Shown one piece after another: positions 10,074 through 22,202 of a stretch of 64,000 bases of DNA. The notes under the pieces are model-generated. The model made no database searches, was not told the DNA's origin, and saw only the letters and a program-made list of their open reading frames with translations. A program made the translations under genes and the position numbers. Source of the stretch: Clostridia bacterium (GTDB taxonomy: Bacteria > Bacillota > Clostridia > TANB77 > CAG-508). Location of the stretch: NCBI GenBank assembly GCA_017626365.1, contig JAGAIV010000039.1:49630-113629 (forward strand). Direction: 5' to 3'. Each line of letters starts with the position of its first letter. Within the stretch, counting starts at the first letter, position 1.

Positions 10074-10104
10074 TCCCTAGTTAAATATAACTAGGGATTT
10101 TTTT
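10074..10104 (+). terminator. Terminator of the NRPS-kinase operon
   Basis: Arms TCCCTAGTT (10074-10082) and AACTAGGGA (10089-10097) form a nine-pair stem followed by seven T. It separates the kinase from the response regulator gene, which therefore needs its own promoter or readthrough. Confidence 0.85.
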
Positions 10105-10203
10105 ATTTTTTTGTCTATTTATGATATTTTTTCTCTTTTTGTCTTGCTTTTATCGTTTTTTATGAATATAATAGGTTTAATAAAAGAATAAGAGGTGAGA
10201 CTT

Positions 10204-11256
10204 ATGAGAAAAGGTAATATAAACAATTCTTCTAATGGATATAAGATTATTGTGGTCGATGATGAAGAAGGTATTATTGATTCTCTTTCTATTTTCTTAA
10301 AGCGTTCTGGTTATGAATTTACAGGTGTAACTGATCCTCTTGAAGCAATTGAAAAGGTAAAAAATGAACATTTCGATTTAATGCTTTTAGACTTTATTAT
10401 GACTCCTATTCATGGTGATCAAGTTGTTGAGGAAATTAGAAAATTTAATAAAGAATTATATATTCTATTACTAACAGGTCACAAAGATTTGGCTCCACCA
10501 TTAGAGACAATTCGTAGACTTGATATTCAAGGTTATTGTGAAAAAAGTGATAAGTTTGATCAATTGCTATTGCTAATTGAATCTGGTATTAAAGCGATTT
10601 CTCAAATGAATATGATTAAAGAAATGAATATTGAATTAAAAGATACATATGAAAAATTAGAACGTGCTTATATGGAAAGTATCCAAACTCTACGTTATAC
10701 TGTAGAGGCAAAAGACGCTTATACTCGTGGTCATTCAGACCGTGTTTCTGAATATAGTGTTTTAATTGGTAAACAATTAGGTTTAAATGATGATGATTTA
10801 AAAGTTCTTCAGATAGGTGGTTTATTCCACGATATTGGTAAAATTGGTGTTCCTGATAGTATTTTATTAAAAGACGGAAAATTAACTGATGATGAATATT
10901 CTGAAATTAAGAATCATCCAACTATTGGTGCACATATTTTATCAACAGCAACTATTTTTCAAGATATTATTCCAATTGTAAAGCATCATCATGAAAAATA
11001 TGATGGTAATGGATATCCCGGAAAATTAAAAGGTGAAGATATTCCTTATTTTGCCCGTATTGCTGCTATTGCCGATACTTTTGATGCTATGACTTCAAAA
11101 AGAACTTATCGTGATGCATTACCTCTTGATACCGTAAAAGCAGAAATTGAAAGATGTAAGGGAACACAGTTTGATCCTAAACTTGCAGACGTTTTCTTAG
11201 ATATTTTAAATCATCACTATGATGAAATTAAAGAAATTCAAGAGAAGTATAAATAA
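10204..11256 (+). CDS. Response regulator with HD-GYP phosphodiesterase domain (RpfG-like)
   Basis: The ATG at 10204 follows AGAGGTG; an in-frame GTG inside that site is unlikely to be the start. The 350-residue protein has a receiver domain (acidic pair D19-D20, phospho-acceptor D63, T91, K114), a helical linker and an HD-GYP domain with GHSDR, HD at 209-210, HHHEKYDGNGYP (GYP at 270-272) and ADTFDAMTS. HD-GYP proteins hydrolyse c-di-GMP, and all metal ligands I can identify are present, so it should be active. It lies after the kinase at 8260 and is its likely partner, tying that sensor to c-di-GMP breakdown. A second c-di-GMP hydrolase is at 61232. Confidence 0.93.
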   Translation: MRKGNINNSSNGYKIIVVDDEEGIIDSLSIFLKRSGYEFTGVTDPLEAIEKVKNEHFDLMLLDFIMTPIHGDQVVEEIRKFNKELYILLLTGHKDLAPPLETIRRLDIQGYCEKSDKFDQLLLLIESGIKAISQMNMIKEMNIELKDTYEKLERAYMESIQTLRYTVEAKDAYTRGHSDRVSEYSVLIGKQLGLNDDDLKVLQIGGLFHDIGKIGVPDSILLKDGKLTDDEYSEIKNHPTIGAHILSTATIFQDIIPIVKHHHEKYDGNGYPGKLKGEDIPYFARIAAIADTFDAMTSKRTYRDALPLDTVKAEIERCKGTQFDPKLADVFLDILNHHYDEIKEIQEKYK

Positions 11257-11274
11257 TAAATTGTTTCATATATA

Positions 11275-11307
11275 TAGATAGAGAGATATCTCTCTATCTA
11301 TTTTTTT
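11275..11307 (+). terminator. Terminator of the HD-GYP regulator gene
   Basis: A perfect 26-bp palindrome (TAGATAGAGAGAT and its complement, 11275-11300) is followed by seven T. Confidence 0.85.
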
Positions 11308-11382
11308 AGCTTATTTATATTGACATATGACCTAAATTAATGTAATATTAAGTCGAAATAAATATTAAAAGGAGGATGTCTT

Positions 11383-12159
11383 ATGGTATCATCAGAATTA
11401 AGAGCAAACGCTCGTGAATCTTTAAAAGGAAAATGGGGAAAAGCTGCATTACTTACTTTATGTTTTGGTTTAATTAGTTTTGTAATTAGCTTTGTACTTG
11501 GCTTCATTCCAGCTGTTGGTCCTATCGTTAACTTTGTTATCACTTTGCCAATTTCTTTTGGATTTTTAGTTTCTTTCATGAAATTAAAAAGAGGAGAAGA
11601 AGTAGGATATACTGATTTCTTAAGTACAGGTTTTTCAAACTTTGGTAAAGTTTGGGGAGTATTTGGTAATATGCTTTTAAAAATGATTATTCCAATTGTA
11701 CTTGTTGTTGTATTTCTTTTAGTTTTTGCATTTAGTATGGGAGGATCAATGGCTAGTCTTTTTGCAACATCTTATGGTTCTCATTCCTATGCAAGTGCTG
11801 CAGCAGGATTCGGAGGATTAGCAATCGTTGGATTAATTGGATATATTGCATCAATAATTTATGCTACTGTAAAAGGATATTTATATTCTTTATCTTACTA
11901 TATCTTATATGATAATCCAGATAAAACCGGAAAAGAAATCGTTGAAGAAAGTGAATCTTTAATGAAAGGTAACAGATGGAGCTTCTTCTGGTTAGGTTTA
12001 ACTTTTATCGGATGGGCTATTTTATCTGTATTTACTCTATATATTGGAATGTTATGGTTAGTTCCATATATCATGGTTACTTTCGTTTGCTTCTATGAAG
12101 CATTAGCTGGAAAATCAGCTACTAAAACAGAAGATACTAATCCAGTTGTAGAAGAATAA
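11383..12159 (+). CDS. DUF975 family integral membrane protein
   Basis: The ATG at 11383 follows AAAAGGAGG. The 258-residue protein starts with the family-typical short cytoplasmic segment (SSELRANARESLKGKWGKAA) and has about five to six membrane helices. The conserved DNPDKTGKEIVEESESLMKG stretch lies before the last two helices. DUF975 proteins are common in Clostridia and Bacilli; their function is not established. It is monocistronic, between two clear terminators. The glycine/serine-rich loop near residues 120-145 looks like a family variable region. Confidence 0.85.
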   Translation: MVSSELRANARESLKGKWGKAALLTLCFGLISFVISFVLGFIPAVGPIVNFVITLPISFGFLVSFMKLKRGEEVGYTDFLSTGFSNFGKVWGVFGNMLLKMIIPIVLVVVFLLVFAFSMGGSMASLFATSYGSHSYASAAAGFGGLAIVGLIGYIASIIYATVKGYLYSLSYYILYDNPDKTGKEIVEESESLMKGNRWSFFWLGLTFIGWAILSVFTLYIGMLWLVPYIMVTFVCFYEALAGKSATKTEDTNPVVEE

Positions 12160-12169
12160 TATAAAACAT

Positions 12170-12204
12170 AAAAAATGCGTCAAATATTAATTGACGCATT
12201 TTTT
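12170..12204. terminator. Bidirectional terminator between DUF975 gene and giant surface protein gene
   Basis: Arms 12170-12183 and 12191-12204 pair over 14 bp around a seven-base loop, with A run and T run at the two ends. Confidence 0.85.
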
Positions 12205-12207
12205 ATG

Positions 12208-15200
12208 TTATTTTTTGTATTTTAAAGTTTTATCTTTTAATCCAAATTTCTTTATTTTGGTTTTTCTAGTAATGATAATCTCTATTATAATTAGTATTCC
12301 TAGTAATATCCAACATGCATATACTAGATTCATTTCTCCAGTTGATACTCCTATTATGATTTCTCCTAAGTTTGCTTTGTTGTTTTCTTCATTTGTTTCT
12401 TTGAATCCGTTGTCACTCTTTGTTTCTAGTATATTTACTTCTACTTGTTTTGTTCCAAAGTTTTCTAATCCATTTTTCCATCTTAACACTATCTCTATTT
12501 CTGCATAGTCTCCTGTTTTTAAATCTCTTCCTGCTAGTCCTGTTGTAACTATTTTAGAGTTTTCTTCTTTCCAGTATCCTTTATTATCACTTTGCTCGTA
12601 TTTCATTCCATTTGGTATACTTACTTCTATTTTTCCTATTTGTCCTGTTATTTTTCCTGGATTACTTACTTTTATTTTGTATGTTATTTGGATTTGTTCT
12701 GTCTTTATTTTTTTATCTTTGATGTCTATTTTCTTGATGTTGTTGTCTTGTTTTGTGTTTGTATATTCTGTTTTGTTATTTCGTTTAATTTCTTGTACCC
12801 ATCCTTCTACTTTTAAGTCGAATTCTTCTCTTGCTACTTCGATTACATTTGTTTGTAATCCTTGTTTGTTTTTTACTGTTATTTTACTACTGATTCCCTT
12901 ATATCCATATGGCATTTTTTTGCTTTCTACTAGATATGTTCCTACTGCTAGTTTTTCTAATGTGTTTTGTACTGTTTGTTCTTCTTTATTGTTAGCTCTT
13001 ATATCTAGTGTTGTTACTTCTTTTCCTTTTTCGTCTTTTATTACTAATTCTGCTTCGCTAATTTCTTCTTTTGTTACTTCGTCTATTAGTTGTATCCCCA
13101 CTTGTGTGTAATCTTGTAGCATTTCTACTGTTTGTATTTGGGCTGTTTCTTCTACTTTGAATTCTATTTTTTCGGTTCGTACATATCCTTTTAAGGTTGG
13201 TGCTTCTGTTTCTTCTAGATAATATTCTCCTACTGGTAGTTTTAAGATTTGTTGTGCTTTTCCATTGCTTATCCAGCTTTGGGTTACTTCTTTTCCTGTT
13301 TTGTCTTTTATTCTTAAGTTTCCTCCGATAATTGGTTCCTTTGTTGTTTTATCTAGCAAGCTTATTTCTAGTTTTGTATAATCTTGTTTTAGTTCTGCTT
13401 TTTGTGTTTTCGTTGTGTCTATTAGCTTGATTCCTATATCTTCTCCTTTGATATATCCTTTACTATAATCTACATCTTTATAGTGTAAAGTATATTCTCC
13501 TAATGGTAGTTGATATATTACATAGTTTTCTTTTGCATCTGTTGTGAACTCTCCTATTACTTCTCCTGTTTTGCTGTCTATGATTTCAATTGTTGTTCCT
13601 GATACCTTTTCTTCATCGATTAATTCAATTTCTAGCTTGCTTTCTTGTTGTTCTACAATTAGCTTTTGAATTTCGCATTTATCCTCTATTGTAAATTCTA
13701 GGTCTTCATTGGTTATATATCCTTTGTTATATAGGCTTTCAACTTGTCCTGTTATTTCTCGTAAAATGTACTTTCCTACTGCTAGTCTTTCAGTTAAATA
13801 GTTTTCTTCTCCTGTTGTGAATTCTTGTATTTTTTCGCCTGTTGCATTATAGATTTCAAACTTCACTCCTTGTAGTTTTTCTTTGGTATCTTTGTCGATT
13901 AATTCTATTTCTAACTTTGTATAGTCTTGTTCTACCTTTATTTCTTGTATTTCTTTTGTGTCTTTTATTTCAAAGCTTATATCTTCTAATTTGGTATATC
14001 CTTTATTTTGTAAATTTTCAGCTTGTTCTATTACTTGTCTTAAGATATATTGCCCGATTGGTAGTTTTTCTATTGTATATCCTTCTTTTGTTGTTTCAAA
14101 TTCTTGTAGAATAATTTCTCCATCTTTGTAGTCTTCTTTTACTGTTTCTTCTTTTCTTATGATTTGGAATTTGATTCCTTCTATTTCTTCTTTTGTTTCT
14201 TTATCTGTTAAATGGATTTGTAGTTTTGTTGTTCTATGTATTGGTTTTATTGTGTTATGCTCTTCACTTACTTGTTGTTCTAAATCTCCGTTTGGTTGGA
14301 TATTAAATCTTATTTCATCAATTGTTACATATCCTTCAATTGGTTGTTTTTGTTTTAATGTATAGACTTTTCCTACTTCTAGTTTTTGGATTTGTTTTAT
14401 TTCTTCTGTACTTGTCCATTCTTCTACAATATTTCCACTTTCGTCTATAATTTGTAAGCTTGAGTTTGAGATAATATTTCCACTTTCGTCCACTGGTTTT
14501 ACATAGATACTTGTTTTTTCATTTCTCATTTCTTTTTCGATGACAATGACTTCTCTTGCATCGGTTCGGTAAGTAGCATCTATTTCTACTATTGTTTGGT
14601 TTTCTACATATCCTGTTGCGGTTTTAATCTCTTTTGCATAGTAAGTTCCTAGTGGTAGGTCTACTGCTATTTGTATTTTTCCTTCTTCGTTTGTTGTTTT
14701 TTCTTCTATTAATTCGTCTTTGGATACTATTATGGTTCCATCTTTGTTTATAATATCCTCTTTTGCATATAAACCAATTACAGTTCCATTTATTGGTTCT
14801 TCTGTTTGTTTGTCTTTGTTTATTATGGTAATACTTACTTTTTGTCTTGTATCTTCTTTTTCTACTTCGTGGTTTGTTACTGGGGTTTGTTGGGCTTCGA
14901 TGTCTACTTCATTGGTTCCATAAGCAATCTCTACATCTTTTGTTTCTTGGTTTAGGGCATATCCATTTATTGTGCTTATTTCTTTTACATAGTAGTTTCC
15001 GATTGGTATGTTATCATAGTGTAGGATTCCTTTTTCATCTGTTAATTTGCTTTCTACTAGTTGGTCTTTTTGATATATTTTTGTTTTTTGTTCATCCCCA
15101 GTGTAGATATCTTCTTTGGCATATATTCCTATTTTTACTCCCTCTAAGTTTTGTTTTTCGTATTGGAAAGTATATGCTTGTTGTTCTTCTTGTCCTTCGT

Positions 15201-18200
15201 GTTTATCTACTCCTATTAGTTTTTCTCCTGTTACATTTACTTTTAATGTTCCTACTTGTGCTTTATTTTCTTGTACGGTTACTATAATATTACTTTCTAG
15301 TTCATTATCTACAAAATACATTTGGTTTGTTGCTATTTCAAACTTTACTTTTCCTTGTGGTGTTTTTACTACTTCTCCGTTTTGGCTATATCCTTCATAT
15401 CCATTTAGTACATATCCGTCTGGTGCTTGTATTTGAATTAGCTCATAATTTCCTACTTTTAAATTCATTGGAGTTACAATATATCCTTTTCTGGTTGTTT
15501 CATATGGTTTTTCTTCTGTTCCATATTCTACTGTTCCTTCAAGTAAATTCCATCCTTTATATGTCATTAATTCTCCTGTTTGTGTGTTTTTTATAACAAA
15601 CTGTGCATTTTCTTTTAAGATGGTTTCTCCTGTTTCTATATCTTTTGTATAGATTTTTATTTTTGCTTCGAAGTTTGGATCTACTATATATCTCAAGTTT
15701 TGTGATTGTCTTGAATCGTTGGTTATTTTGATAACAATTGGACTTACTGCTTCTTTATTATGTGGTACACTGGTTTCTATTACAATGTATTCTCCATAGG
15801 CTAATTCTGGACTTTTTACGTATCCATTGCTTCCTGTTACCATTTCTTCTATGTCTTGTCCTTCTGCGTTACTAGCATAGTTTTTTACTAGGCTTTCTCC
15901 TTTTAGATTATATGGATAATATGCTTTTTCTCCTTGTGGTAATTGTTTCATATTGTCTTCTGTGTATACTAGTTTATAGTAGTAATCTACTAGGTCTTGT
16001 ATATTATATGTTCCATTGCTATTTGCTTTTTTTGTAATTCTATCGTCTGATTTTGCTTGTTCATCATTTAATGTATATGTTCCGTCACTATTTTTGGTTA
16101 TTTTTCCTGTTTTTACTACGCTTAATTCTTTTATCTCATAGATTGTAAATCCTGCGTTTGCTAATGCTGCTACTTCGCTATTTCCTATGTTTTGTTGTTT
16201 TAGAATTTGGAATGATTGTTTTTTGACTGTGTTTTCATATGTTTTATTTACTTCAATTAATGCTTTTTCTTGTCCTTGATAGGTTAAGTCGATTTCGTAT
16301 GTATTTTCATCTTTTACATATCCAACTGGTGCTGTTTTTTGTTTTACATAGTATTTTCCACATTCCAAATCGCTTATTTCTATTTTTCCTTCTGCATTTG
16401 TTATTACTTCTTTTACAAGTTCATCTTTCTTGTATAATATTCCTGCTTCTCCTGCATGATTGGTTGTTATTCCATCTGCATGGTTTATTTGTTCTCTTGC
16501 ATATATTTCGTATTTTGCTCCTTCTAATGTTCCACTTGCTTGAGTTTGATTTGTTCTTGTTTCTTTATCAATTATTTCGATATTTACTTTTGTTTCTACT
16601 CTTTTATTTTCAATTGTATTTGTTTGGGTGTTGTTTCTTAGTTGTAGTGTTGATTCATTTTCTATTGTTTGCCCTTCATAGATTCCATTTCTAATTACAT
16701 CTAATATGTTGAATTCGTATTCTCTTTTGTTTCCATTTTCATCGTAATCTCCATAATATCCATATGCTGATGTTGTTTCTATTATTTTATATTTTCCTTC
16801 ATTATTTGGAGTGTAGTATAGCCACTCGCTTGATACGTAGATTTTATCATCTCTTCTTGCCATTTCTACTTTGTTTCCATCTACTTTGCTGATGTATTGT
16901 ACATATTTATTGTTCGTTTTGTCCCATTCATAGATGGTATATGTTGCATTGGATTGGATTTGTTCTTTTGTCTCAGCATCTCTATTATCTATACTTACTT
17001 TTACTTTAAATGGTTCATTTTCTACTATTCCATTTTCTCTATCAAAGTCATCTGGGTTTCTGGTTGCATATGCTATTCTATATGCTCCATTATCATAATC
17101 TGGTGTAATGGTATAGTTTTCTGTTTTTAATTGATCGATGGTATATTCCATACTAAATTTTAAATCTTTATGGTTTAATGGTACTCCTGTTTCTGCTATT
17201 CTATATTTTCCTTCTGTCGTACTAGTCCATTCATAGTAGTTTGATTCATAGATTCCATCTTGATTGTCATCTGTTAATATTTCTTTTTCTATATATTCTT
17301 GACCATTCCATTCATATAGGGTGAAGGTTGCATCAGTTAATTTATCTTCTGTAATACTGTCTCTTTTTTGGATTTGTATTTTTGCTTGTGGCTTTTGATA
17401 TTTTACTTCAAAGTTTTTCTCTATCTTTGTTACTTCTCCTAAATTGATGCTTGTGTTCGTTCCTTTGTAATCTGTTAGGTTTCCGGTTAAGGTTATACTA
17501 TTGTTATACGCTTTTATTTGATTGAATACACCTTGTATTTTGATGGTTAGTTTGTCTCCTGCTTTTGTTACATGATTCGTTCCTACTCCATAGTCTATTG
17601 TTAGATTATTCTTTTGTAGAATATAGTCATCGATTATTGTTTCTTTTCCGGTTATTCCATCTGTATAGATAACACTAATATTGTTTTTGTCTATGTTAAA
17701 TCCATCATCGATTAGGTATGTTACTTTACTTTGATTTAGTCCTGTTTTGTCTCTATTTTCTCTACTTGCTTGGATGGTTGCTACCATCTCTAGTTTTGTA
17801 TTTTTTAAATATTCTCCTCTGAATGCATCTTTTAGATTGTATTCTATTTTACTTGTATATTCTGGTAGTATTAGGTTATTTGTGATTGGTATATTGACAC
17901 TTTGTGTTTGGTCACTTGTTACACTATTTCCTGTGTACAAAGTTTCATATCCTTCTACATAATCTTGTGCTATTCTAAAGATATATCTATTTCCGCTATC
18001 ATCACATTCTCTTGTTTTAAAACTATAGCTTGTTTTTCCTGCTGTAATTGCAACATTTGCTACTTCTGTTTCTGTTCCATTTGTTCCTACTTTTCTATAC
18101 AAATGTACTATACTTGCTTTTCTTGATGCATATTGATTATTTAAATCATTCCATGCAATACTTCCCTGTACATTAATTTCTAAGTCTTTTACTAATATTG

Positions 18201-19711
18201 TTTTGGTTTGTGATAGGTTTGATACATTTCCTACTGCATCTTTTGCCCATGCATAGTATGTTCCATTTTTATTTACAGTAAATACGTTACTACTTTGGAA
18301 TGTTGTTGGTGCTGTAGTATTCATTGTTATTGCATACCCTACTATTCCTGAGGCTGCATATTCACTGGTACTACTATCTGTTGCACTGATTGTTAATGTT
18401 GATTGTCTTTTATCACTGTTTACGCTTTGTGTTATACTATTTACAACCGGATTAATTTTATCGATGATTCCTATATCTATGCTTGCTGTTTCTGTATTAT
18501 CATAGTTATTGATAACATTTACTTCATATGTTCCATTTGTTTTTGCTGTATATGTATTTGCTGTTACTCTTGCTGCTCTATTCCATGAATATGGTGTTGC
18601 TGTTAATCCTATTACTTCATCTTTTGCTGCTGCTGTTATTAATACATCCTGATTTGTGTATTGTGTTGTATTTCCACTTAATTCTACTTCTGGATATGAT
18701 TCTATTAATGTGATTTTTACATATCCATTTCCTTCTTGTACTCCTGCTTCTGATGTTGTTTCATATTCGTCTAATGCTAATGTTGCAATGTAGTTAGATC
18801 CTCCATTTGAAGCTGTATAACTATCTATATATACTCCTTCAGTTTTTCCACATCCTATTTTCCATGTGTTTGTTGGTGAGCCACAATCATATACTGTATG
18901 ACCTGAGCTCTCACCAGCTCCACATCTACCAACATGATGACCATGTCCACAATTTTCACATATTGTAGAACTACCTGTTCCACTGTACTGTGGACACACG
19001 CATGAAGAACAACTACACCCTTCATATTCTCCTTCTGTATGACTATCACAACCACCTGTTGCATTATGTTTATGTCCACTACCAACATAACATCCACCTG
19101 GATTTGAGGTACTATATATTGTTCCAGAACTTAAAGTTCCATTACCTTTTACATGTTTATGGTATACTGGATCTCCTTTTTTACCACCGTAATATCCACC
19201 ACCACCACCGGTTCCTGCTGATGAACTTTCTCCTTGGCCTAATGTAGTTGTACCTGGTTCAGTGGTTCCTCCTGATCCACCGTTTCCATTTGGTGAGGCT
19301 CCTCCACCTCCTCCAGCAACAATTATTCTATTGGTTAATTCTGTTCCATTTACTCTAATATCTGTAGCTCCTCCACCATTGCTATAACTTCCTGTACCAC
19401 CGCCATTAAATCCGGATGCTTTTCCTCCTACATTTACTTGTAATTGTTCTGATTTGTTAAATTGAAAATTAGCTTTTACTTTTCCGCCTTTACCTCCTGT
19501 ATAGCTTCCATTGTTTCCTCCGTTGACCTCCAAAAACTTCTATTTGGTAGATTCCTTTGTATGGCACTGTAAAACTTTGTGTTCCTCCTGTATAGTTGTA
19601 TTCCCATACAGTAGTAACAGCAGCTTCAGAAACTGTTGTTATTGGAATAATTGGTATGTATGAACTTAAAATGCTAATTACTAATATACTACTAATCAGT
19701 TTTTTCTTCAT
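12208..19711 (-). CDS. Giant glycine-rich/SpaA-repeat surface protein (about 2500 aa), needs +1 shift at CGG
   Basis: The ATG at 19711 starts a signal peptide (about residues 1-31, ending VSEAA) and the beginning of a glycine-rich beta domain (YQIEVFGGQ). That frame stops ten codons after the CGG at 19522-19520. Skipping one base there continues the domain without a gap (GGQ then GGNNGSYTGGKGG), into a 2441-residue open frame. Order: glycine-rich domain; Cys/His-rich segment (about 200-290); Ig-like segments; then many tandem SpaA/Cna-B-type repeats of roughly 80-100 residues; and a C-terminal membrane helix with a basic tail. There is no LPXTG-like sorting motif, so anchoring is probably by the helix. 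Likely an adhesin or cell-surface stalk; the ligand is unknown. The repeats often start with T/KLEI-(E/S)LIDK-TKE. Confidence 0.82.
19520..19522 (-). other. +1 frameshift site at CGG codon in the giant surface protein gene
   Basis: Zero-frame GGT CAA CGG AGG AAA; the long frame reads CAA then GGA GGA AAC AAT. A Shine-Dalgarno-like GGAGGT lies five bases upstream of the CGG, recalling the prfB arrangement, but such a motif is not shared by all seven sites. Confidence 0.8.
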
Positions 19712-19915
19712 GTGTATTTCTCCTTATATATTTTTTATTTATATATATTATATTTGCTTATATTATATTAGTAAATGGCTATTTTTATCTGTTTTGTGTA
19801 TCTATTCATTTTTCCTTTACGGAAGGTCATTTTTTGTCTTTTTTTACATTTTCTTGACATTTCTGTAATACCTTGAAATATTTAATATATAGTAAAAAGA
19901 GAAATACATTAACTG

Positions 19916-19942
19916 CAAAAGGGACAAGCAATGCTCGTCCCC
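19916..19942 (-). terminator. Terminator of tex
   Basis: The stem formed by GGGAC(A)AGCA and TGCT(C)GTCCC (19921-19941) is followed on the minus strand by a short T-rich stretch. It lies just past the tex stop codon. Confidence 0.6.
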
Positions 19943-19954
19943 TATGGATATTTT

Positions 19955-22105
19955 TTATATTTTCATACTTAGTTTTACCTTTTGTCTTTCTTTATCGATT
20001 CCAATTACTTTTACTTTTACAATATCTCCTACTGATACAATATCAGATGGATTTTTTACAAAGGATTCACTCATTTCAGATATGTGCACTAATCCATCGT
20101 GTTTTACTCCAATATCTACAAATGCCCCAAAGTCAATCACATTTCGTACCGTTCCTGTTAATACCATTCCCTCTTCTAAATCTTCTAATTTTAAGACATC
20201 ATTTCTTAATATTGGTTTTGGCATGTCTTCTCGCGGATCTCTTCCTGGTTTAGTTAACTCTGCAATAATATCAGTAAGTGTCATTTCTCCTATATCTAAT
20301 TCTTTAGCTGTTTTTGGTATATTCAAGCTATTTAATTGTACTTTGATTTCACTTAGTTTTTCTTTATTTAGTATATCTTCTTTTTTGTAACCAATTTGTT
20401 TTAGTAACATTTCTGCTTTTTCATAACTTTCTGGGTGAACTGCTGTTACTTCTAATGGATTTTTTCCATCATAAATGCGAAGGAATCCTGCACATTGGGT
20501 AAATGCCACTTTCCCTAGTTTTGGCACATTTAATAGATCTTTTCTGGATGTCAGTTTTCCGTTTTCATCACGGTATTTTACAATATTTTTACTGATTGTA
20601 GCATTTAATCCCGATACATAAGAAAGTAAGGATGGTGTTGCTGTGTTTACATCAACACCTACTTTATTTACAGCGTCTTCTACAACTCCTGTTAGACTTT
20701 CTTCTAAGCGTTTTTGGTTAACATCGTGCTGATATTGTCCTACTCCTATAGCTTTTGGGTCTATTTTTACAAGTTCTGCAAGTGGGTCTTGTAGTCTTCT
20801 TGCAATTGAGATTGCTCCTCTTAATGATACATTGATATCCGGATATTCTTCGGTTGCAAGCTTTGATGCTGAATATACACTTGCTCCTGCTTCAGATACG
20901 ATTGCATAATGTACCGTATGATCTGCTTTTTTGATTAAATCTGATACAAATATTTCAGATTCTCTTGATGCCGTTCCATTTCCAATAGCAATCATATCTA
21001 TTTTATGCTTTTTTATAAGTAATAATAATGTTTTTGACGCACCTTCTACATCGTTTTGTGGCTCTGTTGGATAGACAGTTGTTGTGTCTAATAATTTTCC
21101 TGTTTCATCAATGACTGCAATTTTACATCCTGTTCGATAGGCTGGGTCAAATCCCATAACTGTTAATCCTTTTAGTGGAGCTCCTAATAATAATTGTTTT
21201 GCATTTTTTCCGAATACTTTAATAGCTTGTTCTTCTGCTTTTTCGGTTAAATCACTACGGATTTCGCGTTCAATGGATGGTTCGATTAATCTTTTCCAGC
21301 TGTCTAAAATACATTCTTTTAGATATGATGTATATTGAGTTTGTCCTTTTATTACTCTTTTTTCAATGATATCTATTATTTTATCTTCTGGCTTTTCTAT
21401 CTTTACTTTTAGATATTCTTCTTTTTCTCCTCTGTTTATTGCTAGAATTCTATGACTTGGTATACGATTTACATTCTCACTGAATTCGTAGTACATTTCG
21501 TAATTTGATTTTTCTTCCGGTTTTGTGGCTCTTGTTTCTAATACAGATTCTCGATAGCAGATTCTTTTAATTTGTTTTCTGTAGTTTGGTTCATCGGATA
21601 TATTTTCTGCAATAATATCTAATGCTCCGGAAATTGCCTCTTCAACAGTGTTAACTTCTTTTTCTTCATTTATATATTGACTTGCAAGTTCTTCTAAATT
21701 TTTCGTTTCTTTTTGCTCTATAATAATCGTAGCTAATGGCTCTAGCCCTCTTTCTTTTGCAATGGTTGCTCTTGTCCTTTTCTTTTGTTTGTATGGTCTA
21801 TAAATATCTTCTACTTCTGCAAGAGTAATAGCATTTTCTAAATCTTTTATAATTTCATCTGTTAATTTTCCTTGTGATTCAATTGATTTTTTTACTTCTT
21901 CTTTTCTTGCCTCTAAATTTCTTAAATAGGAAAGTCTATCTCCTAAATCTCTTAATGTTTCATCTGATAAACCGCCTGTTACTTCTTTACGATAACGTGC
22001 AATAAATGGTATCGTATTTCCTTCATCAATTAAAGCTACTGTTTTTTCTACTTGTGATTCTTTTATGTTTAATTCGTTTGCAATTGTTTGTATGATTTTT
22101 TCCAT
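19955..22105 (-). CDS. tex: Tex family RNA-binding transcription accessory protein
   Basis: The 716-residue protein is full length for Tex. It has the N-terminal helical region (FIARYRKEVTGGLSDE), the YqgF/RNase H-like fold (GFDPAYRTGCKIAVID), the helix-hairpin-helix block (VEDAVNKVGVDVNTASP-like, here with TATPS) and a C-terminal S1 RNA-binding domain (VRNVIDFGAFVDIGVKHDGL). Tex binds nucleic acid and associates with transcription. The gene is alone between terminators. No unusual features were seen, and all internal CGG trinucleotides are out of frame. Confidence 0.95.
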   Translation of the reverse strand: MEKIIQTIANELNIKESQVEKTVALIDEGNTIPFIARYRKEVTGGLSDETLRDLGDRLSYLRNLEARKEEVKKSIESQGKLTDEIIKDLENAITLAEVEDIYRPYKQKKRTRATIAKERGLEPLATIIIEQKETKNLEELASQYINEEKEVNTVEEAISGALDIIAENISDEPNYRKQIKRICYRESVLETRATKPEEKSNYEMYYEFSENVNRIPSHRILAINRGEKEEYLKVKIEKPEDKIIDIIEKRVIKGQTQYTSYLKECILDSWKRLIEPSIEREIRSDLTEKAEEQAIKVFGKNAKQLLLGAPLKGLTVMGFDPAYRTGCKIAVIDETGKLLDTTTVYPTEPQNDVEGASKTLLLLIKKHKIDMIAIGNGTASRESEIFVSDLIKKADHTVHYAIVSEAGASVYSASKLATEEYPDINVSLRGAISIARRLQDPLAELVKIDPKAIGVGQYQHDVNQKRLEESLTGVVEDAVNKVGVDVNTATPSLLSYVSGLNATISKNIVKYRDENGKLTSRKDLLNVPKLGKVAFTQCAGFLRIYDGKNPLEVTAVHPESYEKAEMLLKQIGYKKEDILNKEKLSEIKVQLNSLNIPKTAKELDIGEMTLTDIIAELTKPGRDPREDMPKPILRNDVLKLEDLEEGMVLTGTVRNVIDFGAFVDIGVKHDGLVHISEMSESFVKNPSDIVSVGDIVKVKVIGIDKERQKVKLSMKI

Positions 22106-22202
22106 TGTATTCTTCCTTTCTTTTTTCTTGCTTTAGTTATTATATCAGATGAATTTTTTGATTGCAATGTTAGAAATGGAAGATTTTTATTATCTCAAAA
22201 GA

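Noticed and set aside
12191..19247. Many plus-strand open frames opposite the giant surface protein
   Set aside because: They lack ribosome sites, have leucine/cysteine-rich nonsense composition and mirror the repeat coding on the minus strand.
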